Below are positions 7,009-9,977 of a stretch of 9,977 nt of DNA, piece by piece. Origin of the DNA: JBBRUG01 sp038247995. GTDB taxonomy: Bacteria > Chloroflexota > Chloroflexia > Chloroflexales > Chloroflexaceae. Within the stretch, counting starts at the first letter, position 1. Every line of letters begins with the position of its first letter. Location: contig JBBRUG010000223.1 of the NCBI GenBank assembly GCA_038247995.1, forward strand, positions 1-9,977. Direction: 5' to 3'. Made by a program: the position numbers and the translations under genes. The notes beneath the pieces were generated by a model, which had not been told where the DNA came from, ran no database searches, and saw nothing but the letters and a program-made list of their open reading frames with translations.

Positions 7009-8481
7009 CTACAAACTACTTACCAGTCCCACCGTCACTGTCGTTTCATACACTGCCTGTGCGCCGTCGCCGCGGGTGATCACCACTGTATAGCGCCCCG
7101 GCGGCAACTCTACTGCACCGTACCAACCATCAGCCGTAGCGTAGATATCGCCCAGCCACGCCCCTTCGTGGATCAGCGTTACCTTCGCGTCGGGCGCAAG
7201 CTCGCCGGCAACACTGGCGATGCCTTGCAGGTGGCCGCCGGTGGGGGCCGTGATCCAGGGCCAACTCGGCGGCGCCGCCGGCGTGGCGAAGACGCTGGCG
7301 CGCAGGTCGTCCATCAGCGCTCGGCGGCGTTCGGGCGAACTGTTCGAACGCGGTTGTGCGTACGAGAAGAAGGCTGCGCCGGCCAGCGCCCGGCCCTGCT
7401 CGTCGGGGGCGAGCGCCCGCGCCACCTGCGCAATATTCTGCTCGGGTGTGTTGAGCCATGAACCAAGGCCGGACACAATCGCCCGCCGCCCGCTGTGCGC
7501 CCGATCAAAGGCGAGCCAGCTATCGTACCAACCGCGGTGTTGCGGATTGCTCTCGTTAAAGTAGTGCATCGGGATGGCAAAGTCGATAATGCCCTCCTCC
7601 AACCAGGCCGGCCAATCCTGAAATACCCGGCTGTAGGCCGCCGAACGCTCCCATTCCGCACCGCCCGCGCTGCCCAACCCACCCCAGGTGATCGTCGCCG
7701 CGCTGATCTGGATTGTTGGTTTGATCGCCTTGGCGCGAATGTACAGCCGCCGCGTCATCTCGGTCACCCGGTCGCGCCGCCACTGGCTCCAGGCCGGGTC
7801 GGTCGGCGCTGGGCGGCTGTCGAGCGGGCGATTATTGGCGCGGTTGAAGCGCTCCAGGCTCACCTGGTTGTAGCCATAACCCTGATCGCCATAACGAATA
7901 TAGTCCCAGTGCAGGCCGTCAAGTTGCGGGTAGGCGGTAAGCAGGTGCTGCACAACGCGCTCGGTGTGTTGCACCGCCGCCGGATGGCCGAAGTCGATAT
8001 CGCCCACTTGGGTGCCGTTCGCCGTTGCTGTCGTCCAGCGCGCGGCGCCGCGTGCGTTCGGCCCGTGAGCGGTGCAAAAGTGCTCCGGGTGGTTCCAGAG
8101 CCGGTCACTTGGTCGGCAGGCCACCGAGATCACCAGCCAGGCGTGCACCTGCACGCCTTCCTGATGCGCTTTCGCAATCAGATACTCGAGTGGGTCGAAT
8201 TCGCTCTCCGGCGCCAGGCGCGGATCGGCGGCGCGCGGCTCAATCCGGTTGTTATGCCAGGCGTCGCCGTGGCGGCGCACCTGCACAATAATTGTGTTGG
8301 CGCCGGCCCGCACAACATTCGACACCAGTTCATCGACCTGCGGGTGGTTGTAGAAGCCGGGATTCAGCGAATCGACCCAAAAGGCGCGCACTTGCGGCGC
8401 CGGCGCCTGCGCGCTTGTTGGCGCAACGCTTACCAGGAACAGCACAATGATCAAGCACAACCGGGGGATGAAGCGAAGCAT
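7009..8481 (-). CDS. Secreted glycosyl hydrolase-like family 10 protein (GHL10/DUF187 type)
   Basis: This is a 490-residue putative extracytoplasmic glycosidase. ATG at 8481 is chosen because it opens a clear signal peptide (MLRFIPR, hydrophobic core 8-20, cleavage near 24-26 after 'TSA') and has AGAGGA nine bases upstream. The frame runs on to 8658 but the extra part is promoter and repeat DNA. The catalytic TIM-barrel region is about 30-385: 'VRAFWVD' (31-37), 'AGANTIIVQVRRHGDA' (59-74), 'VQVHAWLV' (110-117) and 'LDGLHWDYIRYGD' (187-199) match the strands of GHL10 proteins such as Bacillus YngK. The Asp and His in the last motif (D188, D193, H191) are candidates for active-site residues. 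Residues about 410-490 form a beta-rich C-terminal domain. Cys122 and Cys136 could form a disulfide. The substrate is not deducible; some GHL10 relatives act on cell-wall or surface glycans. It is convergent with the exporter and divergent from the iron gene. Confidence 0.8.
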   Translation of the reverse strand: MLRFIPRLCLIIVLFLVSVAPTSAQAPAPQVRAFWVDSLNPGFYNHPQVDELVSNVVRAGANTIIVQVRRHGDAWHNNRIEPRAADPRLAPESEFDPLEYLIAKAHQEGVQVHAWLVISVACRPSDRLWNHPEHFCTAHGPNARGAARWTTATANGTQVGDIDFGHPAAVQHTERVVQHLLTAYPQLDGLHWDYIRYGDQGYGYNQVSLERFNRANNRPLDSRPAPTDPAWSQWRRDRVTEMTRRLYIRAKAIKPTIQISAATITWGGLGSAGGAEWERSAAYSRVFQDWPAWLEEGIIDFAIPMHYFNESNPQHRGWYDSWLAFDRAHSGRRAIVSGLGSWLNTPEQNIAQVARALAPDEQGRALAGAAFFSYAQPRSNSSPERRRALMDDLRASVFATPAAPPSWPWITAPTGGHLQGIASVAGELAPDAKVTLIHEGAWLGDIYATADGWYGAVELPPGRYTVVITRGDGAQAVYETTVTVGLVSSL

Positions 8482-8581
8482 GCGGGATTTTCCTCTGGAG
8501 TAGCGGAGCGCGGAGCGCAGCGAGTGGAGAAACAGTCTCGTGCCCGTCGTCTCAGGGCGTTGGGCATCTGCGTAAGCTGCG

Positions 8582-8618
8582 CAATCTGCGGATTCGGCGT
8601 ACACAATCTGCCGATTCG
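8582..8618. repeat. Degenerate tandem repeat in the hydrolase leader
   Basis: CAATCTGCGGATTCG (8582-8596) and CAATCTGCCGATTCG (8604-8618) differ at one base and are 22 bases apart. Weaker copies flank them: CATCTGCGTAAGCTGCG from 8565 and CATTCTGCCTGCTTCG from 8626. From the promoter prediction, the two best copies fall inside or at the start of the 5' leader of the minus-strand hydrolase mRNA. Confidence 0.6.
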
Positions 8619-8626
8619 TCGTTAGC

Positions 8627-8655
8627 ATTCTGCCTGCTTCGTAACCATATGTCAA
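8627..8655 (-). promoter_or_regulatory. Predicted promoter of the hydrolase gene
   Basis: Read on the minus strand, TTGACA (8655-8650) is followed after 17 bases by CAGAAT (8632-8627), a perfect -35 and a 4/6 -10. Transcription would begin near 8620, giving a leader of roughly 140 bases before ATG 8481. The -35 overlaps an imperfect 14-bp inverted repeat, TCAACAATTGGTGA (8652-8665). Confidence 0.55.
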
Positions 8656-8682
8656 CAATTGGTGAGTTTTACAAATATTATC

Positions 8683-8711
8683 TTGACAAACCCTCTATAT
8701 TAGGATACCCT
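8683..8711 (+). promoter_or_regulatory. Predicted promoter of the ferric-iron lipoprotein gene
   Basis: TTGACA (8683-8688) is followed after 17 bases by TACCCT (8706-8711), a perfect -35 and a weak -10 that keeps the key first TA and last T. An AT-rich stretch (8666-8682) sits upstream, like an UP element. A weak -10 suits a regulated promoter. Its -35 is back to back with that of the hydrolase promoter, 27 bases away. Confidence 0.6.
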
Positions 8712-8718
8712 AACACCG
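8700..8718 (+). promoter_or_regulatory. Candidate DtxR/IdeR-type iron box over the -10
   Basis: TTAGG-ATAC-CCTAA (8700-8713) is an inverted repeat that covers the -10 hexamer. Aligned with the known 19-bp DtxR/IdeR consensus (TTAGGTTAGCCTAACCTAA), the site at 8700-8718 agrees at 13 of 19 positions; all mismatches but two are in the last four bases. The downstream gene encodes an iron-binding protein, so iron-dependent repression is a sensible inference. Confidence 0.5.
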
Positions 8719-8720
8719 CT

Positions 8721-8737
8721 CGTTCATGAACGTTCAT
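8721..8737. promoter_or_regulatory. Two overlapping 12-bp palindromes, candidate operator
   Basis: CGTTCATGAACGTTCAT contains two perfect palindromes, CGTTCATGAACG (8721-8732) and ATGAACGTTCAT (8726-8737), and a direct repeat of CGTTCAT with a 10-base period. It begins about ten bases after the predicted -10, at or just after the transcription start, where a bound dimer would block initiation. The regulator is unknown. Confidence 0.5.
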
Positions 8738-8811
8738 ATGGGGCCGCGCGCACTGGCCATGCGCAATGGCAGCCTTCCAACCATGAACCGGTTTAACTAG
8801 GAATATGCAGC

Positions 8812-9939
8812 ATGAATAGGCAATTCAAGCCGACTCTTCTCGTAGTGCTGTTCGCCCTGCTAGCGCTCGTCCTTGCCGCGTGTGGCGGCGCCGCGAGCGT
8901 GCCCCCCACCGCCGAGGTCATTCGCGAAGTTGTCGAAGTTCAGGTTACTACCCAGCCCGAAGTGATCCGTGAGACAGTTGAAGTTCAAGTTGAGGCCGAT
9001 CTCGGTGAACTGATTGTCTATTCGGGTCGCAGTGAAGCGCTGATAGGCCCGATCATTCAGCAATTCGCTGAAGCGACTGGCATTGATGTCCAGGTGCGCT
9101 ATGGCTCTACCGCCGAGATTGCCGCGACCATCCTCGAAGAAGGTGCTAACTCGCCCGCCGATGTTTTCTTCGCCCAGGATCCTGGCGGTCTTGGCGCTGT
9201 CGCCACTGCGGGGCTCTTCGCGCCTCTGCCGGAAGAATTGGTCGCTCAGGTGCCGGCGCGCTTCCGCTCGCCGGAAGATCTGTGGCTTGGCATTTCGGGT
9301 CGCGCCCGCGTCATTGCGTACAATACCGCAGCGGTGGATCCGGCCACGCTCCCGGCCGATATTTACGATCTGATTGATCCGCAGTGGTCGGGGCGGATTG
9401 GTTGGGCGCCGTCGAACGGCTCGTTCCAGGCGATGGTTTCGGCAATGCGCGTGGTTTGGGGCGATGATCAGACGCGCACCTGGCTGGAGGGCATGCAGGC
9501 CAATCAGCCGATTGTCTTTGAAGGCAATACGCCGATTGTTGAAGCTGTCGGCGCGGGCGAAGTTGACATTGGGCTGGTCAACCACTATTATCTCTACCGC
9601 TTTTTGCGTGAACAGGGCGAGGGCTTTGGTGCGCGGAATCACTTCCTTACCGGCGGTGGGCCAGGGTCGCTGATTATGGTTGCCGGCGCCGGGCGGCTGG
9701 CGAGTGGGCCTAACGAGCAGAACGCCCTGCGCTTCCTGCAGTTTATGCTCTCGACGCCCGCCCAGCAGTATTTTGCCACCTCAACCTCAGAATATCCGCT
9801 GATCGAAGGCGTCGTAACGCCTGCCGGTCTGCCGCTGCTGACTGAACTTGAGCCGTCGGCGCTACAGATCGATATGGCCGCCCTGGAAGATCTGCAAGGC
9901 ACAATCGCCCTGCTGCGTGATGTTGGCGTGTTGCCGTAA
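8812..9939 (+). CDS. Ferric-iron ABC transporter substrate-binding lipoprotein (FbpA/FutA-like)
   Basis: This 375-residue protein should capture ferric iron outside the membrane and pass it to an ABC importer. It has a lipoprotein signal (hydrophobic 8-22, lipobox LAAC with Cys24), so it is tethered to the membrane. A spacer follows in which EVIRE-VEVQV occurs twice (35-45 and 50-60). The binding fold runs from about 65 to 375: 'LIVYSGR' (67-73), 'FAEATGIDVQVRYGS' (85-99), 'EEGANSPADVFF' (109-120), 'VIAYNT' (167-172) and 'VNHYYLYR' (256-263). Tyr259-Tyr260 match the paired iron-ligand tyrosines of FbpA, and Tyr170 the further conserved tyrosine. The N-terminal His of classical FbpA (YNGQH) is not present (YSGRS). 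The ATG at 8812 has AGGA nine bases upstream and opens the signal. Permease and ATPase genes are expected downstream. Iron specificity is well supported by family resemblance, though thiamine or other anion-binding relatives cannot be fully excluded. Confidence 0.9.
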   Translation: MNRQFKPTLLVVLFALLALVLAACGGAASVPPTAEVIREVVEVQVTTQPEVIRETVEVQVEADLGELIVYSGRSEALIGPIIQQFAEATGIDVQVRYGSTAEIAATILEEGANSPADVFFAQDPGGLGAVATAGLFAPLPEELVAQVPARFRSPEDLWLGISGRARVIAYNTAAVDPATLPADIYDLIDPQWSGRIGWAPSNGSFQAMVSAMRVVWGDDQTRTWLEGMQANQPIVFEGNTPIVEAVGAGEVDIGLVNHYYLYRFLREQGEGFGARNHFLTGGGPGSLIMVAGAGRLASGPNEQNALRFLQFMLSTPAQQYFATSTSEYPLIEGVVTPAGLPLLTELEPSALQIDMAALEDLQGTIALLRDVGVLP

Positions 9940-9966
9940 TCGTTCATTCTCACCTGCTGTTGTTGT

Positions 9967-9977
9967 GGAGTAGCCGC
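9967..9977 (+). promoter_or_regulatory. Possible ribosome site of the next gene at the window edge
   Basis: GGAG at 9967-9970 leaves seven bases to the end of the window, an ideal distance for a start codon at about 9978. This would fit the iron permease gene following the lipoprotein gene in one operon with a gap of about 38 bases. The start codon itself is not visible, so this is a guess. Confidence 0.3.

Larger units (their letters stand above)
8482..8811. other. Divergent 330-bp regulatory region between hydrolase and iron-transport genes
   Basis: No gene is seen here; the minus-strand open frame that enters it has no coding features. From left to right it holds the hydrolase ribosome site (8491-8496), a GGAGCGC direct duplication (8513-8519 and near 8520), degenerate CATCTGCG-like repeats (8564-8640), the minus-strand promoter (8627-8655), an AT-rich spacer (8656-8682), the plus-strand promoter (8683-8711) with an iron-box-like inverted repeat, two overlapping palindromes (8721-8737), and a leader of about 90 bases ending in AGGA before the lipoprotein ATG. 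Confidence 0.7.

Noticed and set aside
7495..8625. A 376-codon plus-strand open frame opposite the hydrolase gene
   Set aside because: Shadow of the real gene; no recognisable motif, while the minus strand has a signal peptide and GHL10 motifs.
8482..8658. N-terminal extension of the hydrolase to 8658
   Set aside because: It would place a signal peptide 59 residues into the protein and run through the promoter and repeats; ATG 8481 has a good ribosome site.
8696..8701. TATATT as the -10 of the iron promoter
   Set aside because: It is a better hexamer than TACCCT but only seven bases from the TTGACA, too close to work with it; it could serve only with an unseen upstream -35.
8756..8770. GCCAT-GCGCA-ATGGC hairpin in the iron gene leader
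   Set aside because: Only a 5-bp stem, expected by chance in a leader of this length; no matching riboswitch pattern was recognised.
8860..9642. A 260-codon minus-strand open frame opposite the iron lipoprotein
   Set aside because: Shadow of the well-supported FbpA-like gene; no ribosome site or motif.

Overview
The window looks like chromosome from a filamentous member of the Chloroflexota (Chloroflexia; Roseiflexus, Chloroflexus or Oscillochloris relatives). This is an inference from three things. The DNA is moderately GC-rich. The secreted protein carries a 'YLPI' linker before its C-terminal domain. The substrate-binding lipoprotein has a tandem 'EVIRE-VEVQV' spacer of a kind common in this phylum. 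No rRNA, tRNA, CRISPR array, insertion sequence or prophage gene was seen.

Layout. Positions 1-4360 (+) hold the 3' part of a giant secreted modular protein: the end of a beta-sandwich domain, malectin, two PKD, malectin, eight PKD, a YLPI linker and a CARDB-like domain. A 14-bp hairpin follows. Next comes a two-gene ABC exporter operon, ATPase 4437-5207 and 12-TM permease 5214-6962 (both +). The ATPase gene seems to be driven by an extended -10 promoter placed so that the mRNA would be leaderless. The exporter converges on a minus-strand gene (7009-8481) for a secreted family-10-like glycosyl hydrolase (GHL10/DUF187). A 47-bp palindromic element fills the junction and overlaps the permease stop codon.

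The hydrolase gene is divergent from a ferric-iron ABC transporter lipoprotein gene (8812-9939, +; FbpA-like). The 330-bp region between them is the most information-rich non-coding part of the window. It holds two back-to-back TTGACA promoters, a DtxR/IdeR-like iron box over the -10 of the iron gene, a pair of overlapping 12-bp palindromes at the predicted transcription start, and degenerate tandem repeats in the predicted leader of the hydrolase gene.

Together the genes describe a cell-surface and envelope neighbourhood: a polysaccharide-binding or adhesion-type surface protein, an exporter of unknown substrate, a secreted putative glycosidase and iron uptake. The iron permease and ATPase genes probably lie just beyond the right edge. 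No clearly new multi-gene system is visible. The best leads are the regulatory region at 8620-8740 and the repeat architecture of the surface protein.
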